Positions 11,876-22,564 of a stretch of 64,000 nucleotides of DNA are shown piece after piece. Numbering within the stretch: the first letter of the stretch is position 1; every line of letters begins with the position of its first letter. The position numbers and the translations under genes were made by a program. The notes beneath the pieces are model-generated. The model did not search any database. It had not been told where the DNA came from and was given only the letters and a program-made list of their open reading frames with translations. Source of the stretch: Biscogniauxia marginata (lineage: Eukaryota > Ascomycota > Sordariomycetes > Xylariales > Xylariaceae); assembly GCA_022695795.1 (NCBI GenBank), contig MU404097.1:1-64000 (forward strand). Reading direction: 5' to 3'.

Positions 11876-13599
11876 GCTAGTCTGGGTCCAAAATTCTGAT
11901 CGGTCGGCGACGCGGGGAGCAGGGTTGCCAGGTGTTTTCGTTTTCGTAGCATTGCATCAGGAAAGGCTCTGGCGTTCGAGGAAATCGTTATAATTTCGGA
12001 AGCAGGAAGGGAAAGGGAAGAAAAAGAAAAAGAAAAGAACCTAGGTAGCTTTTAGTGGAGGGCAATATCGGGGATTTAGATACGCAGTCGTGTTGCTTGT
12101 AGTCAAGATACCTGAACTCGAGAAACAACTTTACAATGTCGATGGTAGCATATGAAGAAAAATGATAGAGTATACCTACACAGGTTAGAACACTCGGACT
12201 TATAAAAGGTCAAGGTTGAAAAGGACCCCGTGTTGGTCCCTGTTAGCTATGTGAGTATCGAAACTAAGGGGTTGTGCGAATTCGATACTCAAGCCCAACT
12301 ACATGCAGTGCCTGATCAACAGGTGAAGTAGGTATAAGACCTGAAGCCCTCGGTTTGCGTCCCTAGAGGTGTAGATAAATACCCAGGAGTATGTATAGCC
12401 CATCTCTTCCCTTCGAGATGATATATAATACACCTACTCGAGGAACTGCTCCTGATTATAGTTATACCGCATTTTTTTTTAAAAAAGGGGGGAGGGGGGG
12501 TTTATATTGTTCCTTGACTTCTGTGGTACATATAGAGAGGGAGAGAGAAAGGGGGGCTTATGAACAACAATGGGAAACGAATCTTGTTGTCACATAAAAG
12601 GTTAGAAGTAGCAAATGAAATAAAAATTCCTATTCATTATTAAAAGAAAGTCAACAAGTCATTGTATTTTAATCCTTCTCTCCCTCTCCTTCTTCTGTCG
12701 TGAACTAACTAGGTACCTAGGTAGTTTACGTCACGGACTTGGAAACAGAAATGTAAATGCGAGTTGGTTGATAGCACACGAGGATTGCCAATAAATAAGT
12801 TTCATGTCCAGAACCCAAGTGTACCTACTGACAACTATCTCATCTCGAGCCATTAACTGACCTGCAAGAACAGCATGTAGGGAAGTATTGAAGGACACTC
12901 GACTACTTGTCCACAACTCAAATCCAGCAACTCGGGTGCTGTGTACCTGTTAGCCCACATATGCGCCTAGGTCAGCCAGTCCCCGTACACAACGCAATTA
13001 ATGATTTGATTTGATTTGAGTGGTCATCAAGTTCTTCATTAGAATCGTCCATCATCAACCCATTGTACTGACTGATTATATGTACAATGTCAAGGAGGAG
13101 GAGGAGGCAGGGTGAGTATATCTGTCCCTCTGGGCCCTCTATAGCCCTCCCCTCAGTTAAGCGTGTTTCAATTTCTCATAATCGAGAAAACCCCTAGATT
13201 CGAAAGAGGGCTTGAACTGGACCAACGAATAGACTAATTATGCACCCCCCCCCATTCGTCGTTAATCGACACTGGTATCTAGACCCAACGTAGCTCCGAA
13301 TTTCTGTTTCGCCAGGGTACGAGTGAGTAGAAGCCGTTGATCCGGCGTCATGGTATAAATATTTTTTCTATGAAAATCTCGACGAGCCAAAGTCCACAAT
13401 GTTCTTTGACTCTATTACCGAAATCCCAAACTCGAGTTCACGTCATTAGAACTCTCAATAGCATCTCAACAGAGATATATCCTGTAGGTTGAAGTAGCGC
13501 CAAAATAGACCTCCGGTAATAGCTTACTATTCTAGCCTGAAAAGATGCTTACTAGGTACTGTGCTAGAAATCGTGAAGGGGAAGACTGTTGGGCGTCTT
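11876..13599. other. Convergent spacer between eIF3i and the TBC Rab-GAP
   Basis: A spacer of 1.7 kb with no gene recognised. It has an A/G-rich stretch near 12000-12030, a poly(G) stretch near 12485, and TAGGTACCTAGGTAG at about 12711-12725, one of the recurrent spacer words. Short open frames here lack family signals. Confidence 0.5.
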
Positions 13600-15768
13600 C
13601 TATAGTTGGAGGTCTGTCGTTGGAGCGCGACTAGGTCCGCCCCGTAAGTGGGCAGATGAGTCCTTAAATAAACTCTGCCAGATGAAGGCTTCGCTAAGCA
13701 AGAGCTCGATGTCCTTCTCAGTCCAATCCCGTGTTGGTAATGCCTGAAGGAACATCATGATTTCCTGAAAATCCATTTTGACCAGCTTGGATGACCACTT
13801 GACGAGGAAAGCCGCACAGACGTATAAGTGAAATTCCGAAAAGCCTTGTTCCTCGGCCTAGGCATAGTTAGCAACGACACAGAGCATATGATATAGAGGT
13901 CCATACCAGATACGTATCCCACATTCGAATAGTGTTTCGTACACTAATTTCCCTCATCAGGAGGCAATTCATCCAGCGGAAGCTGAACTGGATAAACTCG
14001 ACGTGTTCATTCTCAAAATGCTTCGCAAGTCCTCCGTCAATCCTGGCGGTGAGATCCCGAAGCGCGGCGACTTGTCTTTGAATACCTGGCTGGGCGACAA
14101 TATAATGATCCTGGATCCCGTCAAGCAACTTTGTCAAACACCAGAACGAGTCCGCCTCTACCGCATCTAGCACTGCCTTTGGTAGCTGCCCGGGGTCCAT
14201 GCCGCTCTCGATGTTGCAATCCGTGATATATGTACCTAGAAAAACCTGCCAGAATGGCGTAACCAAGTCATTGATACCTTGAACATAGCCGCTTGCTGGG
14301 TGACGAATGGCCCAAAGGTATAATATCCGTTCCAACGATCGTTGGGTGGCCTCGTAGCTATAGAGCTCGATGTGGGGATTAGTCCGAGGGACGTCAATAC
14401 TGATCTGGTGCCATATTGCCTCATCAAGACCCCTTGCACGGCCGCTTGGGGAGGGATTGGTCCCGCCACGTTCAAATGCCTGTCGTACCCCGTCGAGATA
14501 CTCCTTGCGTTTGCGTTCCAACGTTGCTACACGTCGTTCGCCGCTCGTAGGTAGGTAACTCAGCAGTAGCTGCCAGGTCATAGCACGGACTTCTTCGGGC
14601 ACCCCACTCCAGGCGAGAGCCCTTAGGTCTACCAGTGGGATCGTAGTAGACTGGAGAATCTTTTTGAATTTATTAATTTTAGTCACGCGGGAGTTTATAG
14701 CATCGATTTCCTTGGGGGTCGCATTGGTAGGGAGAGTAGGGTGGTCGATGAGATGTAAAGCGTTGGCCGGATCTGTAGCGAAGTCAGGGGGGACGGAATC
14801 TTTCAACTAAGGGATGAAGTGACCAACCCTTGAGGATGTCTTTGTATTGCGGCCTCAAAATCTTGCCCTCGCTCTTCTTGGGCATTGGATAAGTTGGCGC
14901 AGGTCTCTCAATAGCGATATCAGCACTGTCCGAATACCGTCTATTGTGAGAGCCAAGGGCAATTTCCCGTGGCGTCGGATTGCCTTGCGGCGTGGTGCCG
15001 ACACCCTGGCCGGCGCCCCGGGTAGCTGCTATCCTCCGAGTTCTCCGTTTCATGTTTGACAGGCTCGGCAGCCCAAAGTCGTCTCCGTCGTCGTCTTCAT
15101 AGCCAAACATATCCTCCCCCTCGGGATCTTCGGTATTCCAATCCGAATTCGTATTGGATAGGAAGCTGAAATAGGTTTTCAAAGGGGGAGAAGACTTGCT
15201 CGATGTGGATTTAGCCGGCGGAGAGCTAACATCGCTGGTGCGAGCTTTTTGAGAAGAGGGAGGAGTCTTCGGTCGTGATGAGGAGCCAGATACGCTCCTG
15301 CATTGTCACATGTTAACGATGAACAGACGTAGTAGAGCGAATCCTCAACATACAGGTTATCGAACTTGAGCATGTCCGCATGGGAGTATGCCGCTCCCAC
15401 GACAAGATTGGAATCCCGCCCTGTCCGTTTCGGGGTCCCTTCTCTCTGGAGACGCCAGAAGGGCGAAGCAGATCTAGGAGAATATTCAGTATTTGCATCC
15501 TTCGCGGCACGGCTGGATGACGATAGCATGACTTACTCAGATCTATCTGTTGGCGAAGACAGTGTCATCAGCTCCGACTCGCTTTGCACATCGGACGAGC
15601 ATATTCAGATATGGCATTCATAGCAATTGGACTTACCAACCTGGACCATCTCCTGCGTACGTACGTCATCGTCAGCGGCCAGGCTGTCTCCGGACATCGT
15701 ATCCGATATCGTTGGAGGACTTACCTGCTGTGGCGGTTTCTTGCCACTACCGGAAGAGGGAAACATGG
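13600..15768 (-). CDS. GYP1: TBC-domain Rab GTPase-activating protein, Gyp1/TBC1D22 type
   Basis: Stimulates GTP hydrolysis by Rab GTPases, for Gyp1 mainly Ypt1 at the Golgi. Proposed exons are 15768-15727, 15652-15637, 15546-15537, 15473-15354, 15297-14828, 14772-13907 and 13857-13600, giving 593 residues. The N-terminal ~220 residues are Ser/Pro-rich and disordered. The TBC domain starts near 270 (LAWSGVPEEVRAMTWQLLL). The arginine finger is R349 in IDVPRT and the glutamine finger Q384 in GYVQGINDL, so both catalytic residues are present. The end of the domain reads RMWDTYLAEEQGFSEFHLY across the last join. Two early exons are only 16 and 10 nt. They keep phase and use GTAAGT donors but are less certain than the rest. 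Confidence 0.9.
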
Positions 15769-16867
15769 TGGAGGAAGATCATGGAAGAAAAGAAGAAGAA
15801 ACTATGATCGCATTGTGGTTAAAGCACTGTCCCATTCAATAAGGGAATTGAACAGCATTCGAGGGCGAGTCTGAGGAGGTCGAGGTCGAATACAAGAGAC
15901 TAGTTGGTGGGCAAGGTGGGTAGGTACCACTGTATGGTATGTACAGTAGGTTAGAACGGTCGCGGTCATAGCCGTGCCTGACGTGCCCCACCGAACCACG
16001 TTCCGATCGCCGATGATTTGCAAGCCACCTGACACAATGCTCAACTCGTTCAACCTGCGCCACTACCTAACCTACCAGCCCGGCTGTGGAGGACAGGTAC
16101 CTACCTAGCGAAGTCTAAAGCGGTCAGCCCAGTAGAGGAAGCATCAGGGGGAGTGAAAGACCAAGTAAATTGAGAATTTCAATTTCTGCAACTAATTGAA
16201 TTTTATCTTGTTCCTTGGATACCTGATGAATTCATTCTCCTTCTTTTTTTATTTTATTTTTATTTTATTTTTATTTTATTGTTCTCTCTTTTTGTGACAA
16301 TTCGTGATGTTATGTAATGTCGTCTTAACTGCCAGTAGGTACCTATAGTTATAGCGCCTGTGTGGCTTGAATGCTTCTTCCTCAGTACCGAAAGCTTTGA
16401 CCACATACAGCATGTGTAAATGGTCCGTGCTAAAATCTCTTTTATGGGGCCCCGTACCTGTGCGAGCCTGTTTAGTCTTAGCAGCCTTGGTAGCTAAAGG
16501 TAACCGGTCTCCCTGATTGGTTCAAGAGGCTACTCTTATTGGTAGTTCGTTACCTTAGCACTGTTTCCCTGGGAGGCTGCAATTCTTTTTCACCAACACT
16601 CGCCTCATCTCACCTACGCGACCTACTTTTCTATCACCACCTACTTTCATCATACCTACCTTGTTTTCCTCTATACCCTTTCTTCCTCATCCCAGAGGAG
16701 CCTATCTTTGCGATTTTCACCTAGAAATCACCAGGAACCACGGCTTGCCTATTGACCATTGATTGAACTAACCGTGCTATCTGCAAATACAAGTCGACTT
16801 AGGCCTTCGACTCTTCGAGTCCTGTCGCCCTCTGATTTCTTCTGCTTAACGCCAAAATTCGTCGGAC
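15769..16867. promoter_or_regulatory. Shared promoter region of the Rab-GAP and HRP1
   Basis: A divergent spacer of 1.1 kb. It contains AGGTACCTACC near 16095, an ATTTT tandem at 16251-16280, and a pyrimidine-rich stretch at about 16570-16690 that probably lies in the HRP1 promoter or leader. No gene is recognised. Confidence 0.5.
16251..16280. repeat. ATTTT tandem repeat
   Basis: Imperfect tandem of ATTTT/ATTTTT units in the Rab-GAP/HRP1 spacer. Simple microsatellite. Confidence 0.8.
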
Positions 16868-19850
16868 ATGGCGGAACCCGAGAGCTTCGAGGACGACCTC
16901 TTTGCCGATCTGTCAGTGCTGCCTTCGGTACTACCTATCTCTTCATGCTTGCTGATTCTCGATTGCAGCTACGATGATAACGACACCTCCGCCGCACCCG
17001 CACCCGCACCCGCGCCTGCGTCCACATCCACATCTGCGCCTGCGCCTGCGCCCCCGAAGCCGCAGCTGTCTGCTGAAGTAGTCGCCCAACCTGAATACGA
17101 CCCGGGACACGGGGATATAGCTCCTACCACAGAAAATGGATATGATGATATTCAAGAAGACAATTACGAAGATGACGATGATGTCGACTTCAACTTGGGT
17201 AATGGGCCATCTAGCAATGTAGCAGCACCATACCAACAAGAGGTGTCCACTCCTACCTTTCATACCACCAGAGGACCTAGCGCCAAGGAGGATGGGTAAG
17301 TAATTTCGTTCTAGTTTGTTCCATTTTGAGCCGTATTTTGTGCCAGTTATCGCTGGCCCTAGAAATATTCCCGCGCGTCCCGCTCCCCCGGGATAAACTG
17401 CACGTCGCAAAGCTGGTAGATATGAGCATGTTGTGATATCTGGGCATGTGTACTGGGATGCGCTACGCCCGTACCTTGGCGCCTGTCAATCGAGCAGAAA
17501 CGTGGCGGGGTGCCCTAGCTAGTTGGCCGGAGGAGTGTTGGACAAGAGGATATTCTGTCTGTCTGTTTGTCTGGCTGGCTGGCTCCGATGGGAAGGTCGT
17601 GGTGTTGGGCTCTGAAGGTGGCCGACGTTCGCATGCGGGCCAATATCACTCGAGTCTGTCCAGAATCAAATATGCATCGAAGAGCAAGAGAGAGGAAATG
17701 AAGATGCAGGAGGATACACTCTACTACTACTACTACTACTACTACCTGAAAGAGCCAACGATAATATTCGACCATAGTCAGTACAGAAGCACACTACTGC
17801 CTTCCATAGCCATTCGTCAAAGATAGGCCCATAAAGCTCGAGTTCGACGAGGATACGCTGTTCTCTTGGGGCTGTAGCAGAAGATTGGCAGCGAATAGCG
17901 CTCGAGGTCATGATCTAGCTTGGCCATAGCAGAGAAAGACGAGCTAAATTCGACAACGTTTCGGGCATCCTTCACTGCCTTCTCTATTCCGCTTGAGCAG
18001 TGCTGTCTGTGGCCTCGTTACTGGAACCTCCTACTTGGCTCATATGCTCCTCGCCTCATTGAACTGCACAAATACATACCCATATGCACGCCACTCCCAA
18101 CACCGCCAACGACAACTACCAATCATGAACGCGCCTGAATGTCAAGAGGAGGGGTATATACCATTTTCGTCTGACAGCGAAGATTCTGAGGCTGAGGAAG
18201 ATATCTCCGTGGTGCCCACTTTGATCTCCAGGACAGGATTTTCTCGGCGCCCGGCTGAGTGCGTAAACAATGACTACTCAAGGTCTGAAAATCTGGGTAG
18301 CTGGGCGCCGTTCACATATCACACAGATGAGCTTAATATGTTTGCTGGAGTGACAACACATTATGCCAGACCACATGCATTCCGGCTCGCTTTAGTCATC
18401 ATGCTGCATATTCTTACCCGTTGCAATTTGCCTGTGCTGGACTAACCATGGATTTCGTGTAGGAAAATGTTCATTGGCGGACTGAACTGGGAGACTACCG
18501 ACCGTAAGAATCAATCTATCAACTCAATATTTTATTTCGTCCCAAATATCTAGCTAACTTGCTGGGATCAGAGTCTCTTCGTGATTACTTCTCCCAATTC
18601 GGGGAGGTGACTGAGTGCACGGTGATGAGAGACGGTCCCACGGGACGGTCTCGTGGTTTTGGCTTCCTTACGTTCAAGGACCCTAAGACGGTGAACATTG
18701 TTATGGTCAAGGAGCACTTCTTAGATGGTAAAATTGTACGTAGCGATGCAGTTCCCTTATTAGCCGAGACTAACCACGCCTCTAGATTGACCCCAAGCGA
18801 GCTATTCCTCGAGATGAGCAAGAGAAAACGTCCAAAATCTTTGTGGGTGGCGTAAGCCAAGAAACTACCGAGACCGAATTCAAGGACTATTTTGCCCAAT
18901 TTGGCCGGGTTGTCGATGCGACTTTGATGATGGACAAGGACACTGGTCGGCCCAGAGGGTTTGGATTCGTCACCTTCGAGAATGAGACCGGCGTTGATGC
19001 ATGCTTGAGCACTCATCTGGAGATACATGGCAAGCCCATCGAGGTCAAGAAGGCTCAGCCCAGGGGCAATATGCGAGAAGAAGAAGATGCGTCGAGACGT
19101 GGAAAGTTCAAGAAGGGCAGCATGGATGATCAGGGCGGCAACCAGGCCCAGATGCCTACCCAGATGGGCCAAGGAGGTATGACACCGCAGGTCATGGCCC
19201 AATACATGCAGAGAATGCAGCAGTATATGACCATGATGCAACAACAGATGGCCATGAATCGAGGAATGGGCATGAATGGCATGAACCCGGCTATGATGCA
19301 GATGCTACAGATGCAGCAGATGCAACAGATGCAACAACAATTGGCCCAGGGAGGAGGACAAAACGGCCAGAACAGCCCGATGGCAGCCATGGCAAATATG
19401 AATCCAGCTCTAATGCAGCAGATGCAGCAGCAAATGCAGAGCCAGCTGATGGCCAACGGTAGCGCTGGCCAAGGTCAAGGCCAGGGCAATGGGGACCAGC
19501 AAGGTTTCGGCGATTACAACCAGCAGATGTTCAATCAACGAGGTGGCGGAGGAAGACGTGGTGGTCGCGGTGGATATAATCAAAGCTATGGCAACATGGG
19601 CGGTGGTGGTGACCCGACATCTTGGGAAGGGATGTATGACGATGTGCCTCAGCCCAACTTCAACCAAGGAGGACGAGGAGGCTTCCATCGAAATCGAGGC
19701 AGCGGACACACCAGTCCGACTCCTTCTGATCCCAACCATGCTCCACCCGCGAATGCGCCGACAGGTCCCAAGAATGCTGGAAAACCCGGCGCGAATTATC
19801 GTGGCGGTGGTCGAGGAGGCAGTCGTGGGTTCCATCCTTACGGTCGCTAG
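16868..19850 (+). CDS. HRP1: Hrp1/musashi-type hnRNP with two RRMs
   Basis: A nuclear RNA-binding protein of the Hrp1/DAZAP1 type, expected to act in mRNA 3'-end processing and export. Exons are 16868-16911, 16969-17295, 18463-18503, 18572-18735 and 18786-19850, giving 546 residues. The N-terminus is acidic with an Ala/Pro repeat encoded by imperfect CACCCG/CGCCTG units. RRM1 starts near 125 ([17 protein letters not shown]). RRM2 starts near 209 ([17 protein letters not shown]). The C-terminal half is Met/Gln-rich, then RGG/Gly-rich, as in the family, and ends RGFHPYGR. Intron 2 (17296-18462, 1167 nt) is far longer than any other intron in the window, though it has good donor GTAAGT and a CTAAC branch site at 18441. 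Phase works across it. Confidence 0.95.
17721..17745. repeat. CTA trinucleotide microsatellite
   Basis: About eight CTA units inside the long HRP1 intron 2. Confidence 0.9.
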
Positions 19851-20967
19851 AAGCACCAGATGGTCTAAAAGCGCCACGGTCCTTTCTCTACACCGAGGCT
19901 AGGTGACTGAGAATACTGACTAGCTGGCTTATTACAAGAGCTTGTTGTCTAACTTTAAAAGCCATCATTGTGGAATCAATAAACTCCCTCTACGTCGCCG
20001 ACTCGAGAAACCACACTACGAAGAAAAGTCTGTTTCGAAGACAGAGACGACGCGCGACGCTCTCTTTCCAAAAGTGTCGCGGTAGTCTTTTCTTCGCTCT
20101 ATCTACAAATTTCTTGCAGATGATAGCGGGATCATCTTGCGTGTATTTATACTACCTACCCTACCCTACCCTATCCTACCCTACCCTACCCTACCCTACC
20201 CTCCCTCCCTGCCTGCCTGCCTACCTACCTACTGCCCTCCACGCAAGCATACTACTTACTGGACACTGTTGCGGACATGGCGAGGGATGATAATTTGGCC
20301 CTCGGAACGGGTTTTGAGGCGTCCGAGGTCTTCTTCTGTCGCCTCGCAATACTAGACTCGACTTGGACGGGGACCGAAAGAAAGGTGTTGTTCCTAATAC
20401 TTATTTACTTTGTACGGGCTGCTGCGAAAAGAAAAGGGGAGGGGAGTGGAGGGGAGGGGAAGGGGAGAGGTTGATTTGCAGTGGCCTGCTCATACTAAAT
20501 TCATTGCCGCTCTTCATGTTTTAAGGGACGGCTGACGCGATTGCGCTACTTAAGTCTGGTTCATAGGGAAAAAGAAAAATGCGATGTTTACTTGTCATAA
20601 CTCTGCTTACCTTCTTTGTGTCGATTCTGTCCTGAATGTTAAATGTTGCTCCGTTTCTCAAAATGGTTGGATTGCGGCCAACGCCTCCCTCGTATTCTAC
20701 AAGTCCCGTGTAACGTTCTTAAGGTAAGCTTGATATCTCTGATAGGATGCTAGTATTTCGTTATTGTTTTCCCTTTCAACAACCGATTTAAATAGCATTT
20801 AGATTATGATAACATGGTAGAAGTACAGCAGACAACTATAGTCCTCTACCTCCCCGTTCATCATTGCCCGTGAACACATATAATCTCGCATGATCATGAT
20901 CCCTCTCAAAAAGTAACAAATTCACCAGTTGGGGTTGGGCTAGTTCTCGTCGTCATCAAACCTACTC
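19851..20967. other. Convergent spacer between HRP1 and the PhyH-like gene
   Basis: Holds a pyrimidine-rich repeat cluster at 20152-20230 and a GGGGA-type stretch near 20437-20470. No gene is recognised. Confidence 0.5.
20152..20230. repeat. TACCC tandem repeat followed by CCTGC/CTACC units
   Basis: Roughly nine CCCTA units with one variant, passing into CCCTCCCTGCCTGCCTGC and CTACCTACCTACTG. It is not the fungal telomere repeat, which is TTAGGG/CCCTAA. Confidence 0.9.
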
Positions 20968-21984
20968 TCAGTCCCTAAACAGTCTCGTGAACCCCTCAGC
21001 GGGCGGCTGTAACCAATTCCGCTCGTCATACTTGGCGCCTTCTCCCTCGATGACGTGAAACGTATATATAATCCGGCCCTTCTGGCTCGTGTTCCGCTCG
21101 CTCTTGTGCAGCAGGTTGCCGTGGATCAAGACCAGCGAACCGGCCTTAACCTCGCCCATCTTGTACTCCCCCTCTTCTTCCCCTTCTCCCTTTTTCTCCC
21201 CGTACTCCTCACCCGCGGGGAACCTCGGACCATCGTTATCGACGAACTCGGTGCCGCTGCCGGACCCCGCCGCGCGCACGAAGCGCTGCCGCACGGGGGC
21301 CCACCGGTGGCTCCCGGGCAGGAAGCTCAGGCACCCGTTCTCGGCCGTCGCGTCCTCGAGCGCGTACCAGAACCCGACGGCGCTCGGCGGCGACGTGTAC
21401 AGGAAGCTGCTATCCTGGTGCGGCGGCACGGCGCCGCCGATCTCGGGCTGCTTGCAGATCACCATGCTCTGCAGGCAGCGGGGGTCGCGGAAGCCGAGCG
21501 CGCGCGCCACCGCCGCCGGGTGGCTCTCTACCCTCCCGACACTGTTACCACTCACGGAGGCGGAGAGCAGGTCCGGGTTCAGCGCCGGGTCGAGAAGCGC
21601 GGCGAAGGGCGGCGACAGCGCGTGCAGGTAGTGCCCGATCTTGTTGATGGCGCGGGCCTTGGGCTTGAGCAGCGCGCCCGTCGAGGCGTCGAACGCGTCC
21701 TCCTCGAAAAAGAAGCGGATCTTGTCCCCCGACTCGAGGAAGTAGTCGTCCCCCACGTGGGCCGACTTCTCGCCCGTGCTGAACCGCGTCAGCGGGTGCG
21801 ACGACAGCGGGAACGTGTCGAGCAGCGAGTGCGTCTCGGCGAGGAGCGCCTGCACGGTCGGCGGCGGCAGCGCGTCGGGGATGATCAGGTACCCGTCACG
21901 CTCGAAGGCGGCGAGTTGGTCGGGGGTTAGACCCCCCGTGGGAGGGGCTGGGGTTGGGACTGTGGCTGTTGTTGCTGAAGGCAT
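20968..21984 (-). CDS. Phytanoyl-CoA dioxygenase family protein (PHYHD1-like)
   Basis: A predicted Fe(II)/2-oxoglutarate-dependent oxygenase of 338 residues in one exon. The metal-binding triad is visible: H189 and D191 in PPHQDSSFLY, and H293 in NLLHKSERN, with R304 (KGRIIYTFH) as the 2-oxoglutarate-binding arginine. An N-terminal Ala/Pro/Thr tail of ~18 residues precedes the domain (FERDGYLIIPDALP). The size and the LQSMVICKQPEIGG motif match the PHYHD1-like branch rather than peroxisomal phytanoyl-CoA hydroxylase, and no PTS1 or clear PTS2 is visible. Two local inserts stand out: SASVSGNSVGRVES around 141-154, whose DNA contains GTGAGT, and a Glu/Gly/Lys stretch around 258-275. The substrate is unknown. 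It is divergent from ECT1. Confidence 0.9.
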   Translation of the reverse strand: MPSATTATVPTPAPPTGGLTPDQLAAFERDGYLIIPDALPPPTVQALLAETHSLLDTFPLSSHPLTRFSTGEKSAHVGDDYFLESGDKIRFFFEEDAFDASTGALLKPKARAINKIGHYLHALSPPFAALLDPALNPDLLSASVSGNSVGRVESHPAAVARALGFRDPRCLQSMVICKQPEIGGAVPPHQDSSFLYTSPPSAVGFWYALEDATAENGCLSFLPGSHRWAPVRQRFVRAAGSGSGTEFVDNDGPRFPAGEEYGEKKGEGEEEGEYKMGEVKAGSLVLIHGNLLHKSERNTSQKGRIIYTFHVIEGEGAKYDERNWLQPPAEGFTRLFRD

Positions 21985-22564
21985 TTCCTTATAAGGACGG
22001 AGGAACAGGGGGCGAGGAGGGCTTGGGTTGGTATAGGTAGTACCTACAAGCTGGAGGGGTATTCTTAGGAGGTATGTATGTAGAAAGTTTTGAGAAAATT
22101 AAATTTGAAATCCTTGGACATTGATAGGTAAAGTACTACTGCCTACCTTAGGTAAGTACTAAGGTAGATAGATGTCTTATCTAGCGTACTTACCTAGAGC
22201 TTGCCAAGTCAGACATACCTAAGGTAAGTACAATCTGTAGTTCAAGCTACCTAGGTAGCCACCCAGGAGGCAGGTGTAGCTGGAGTACGGTGGGTTGACG
22301 ATAGTGGGGTTCGGAGCTGCCCGTATCTCGTTTGTCAATGAGGGGCAGATCTGTGTTACTGTCTGAGGAGGTTCCCCCACACAGTGTGTTCATCGGGTAC
22401 AGACGGCTTCTAAATGAAGCTCTCCTTTAATTTACCCGTTTGATGAGACCTTTAAACTGGGAACACCCCCAAGATCGATCACCAAATTTCCTACCTTACA
22501 TACTGTACACGTCTTACGACAGTAAATACGACCACTATAAGCTTGTTGAGAAAAGATCGCCCCT
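21985..22564. promoter_or_regulatory. Shared promoter region of PhyH-like gene and ECT1
   Basis: A 580 nt divergent spacer with the densest group of TACCT/AGGTA words in the window (22030-22260), including CTACCTTAGGTAAGTACT and CTACCTAGGTAGCC. No gene is recognised. Confidence 0.55.

Noticed and set aside
14773..14827. Apparent frameshift or 21-28 nt intron in the Rab-GAP gene
   Set aside because: A 55 nt intron with donor GTTGGT, a CTGAC branch site and acceptor CTACAG restores the conserved DPANALHLIDHP frame, so no defect is needed.
15474..15536. Possible 24 nt intron near 15530 of the Rab-GAP gene
   Set aside because: A 63 nt intron ending at CCTAG fits phase equally well and has a normal length.
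16806..16820. 15-mer TTCGACTCTTCGAGT also present at 44591-44605
   Set aside because: One shared 15-mer is expected by chance in 64 kb, and the two contexts are unrelated.
20152..20203. Telomere-like repeat
   Set aside because: The unit is CCCTA (five bases), not CCCTAA, and it sits between two ordinary genes.
21055..21930. 291-codon plus-strand frame opposite the PhyH-like gene
   Set aside because: Shadow frame of a GC-rich single-exon gene; composition is Arg/Val/Gly with no domain.
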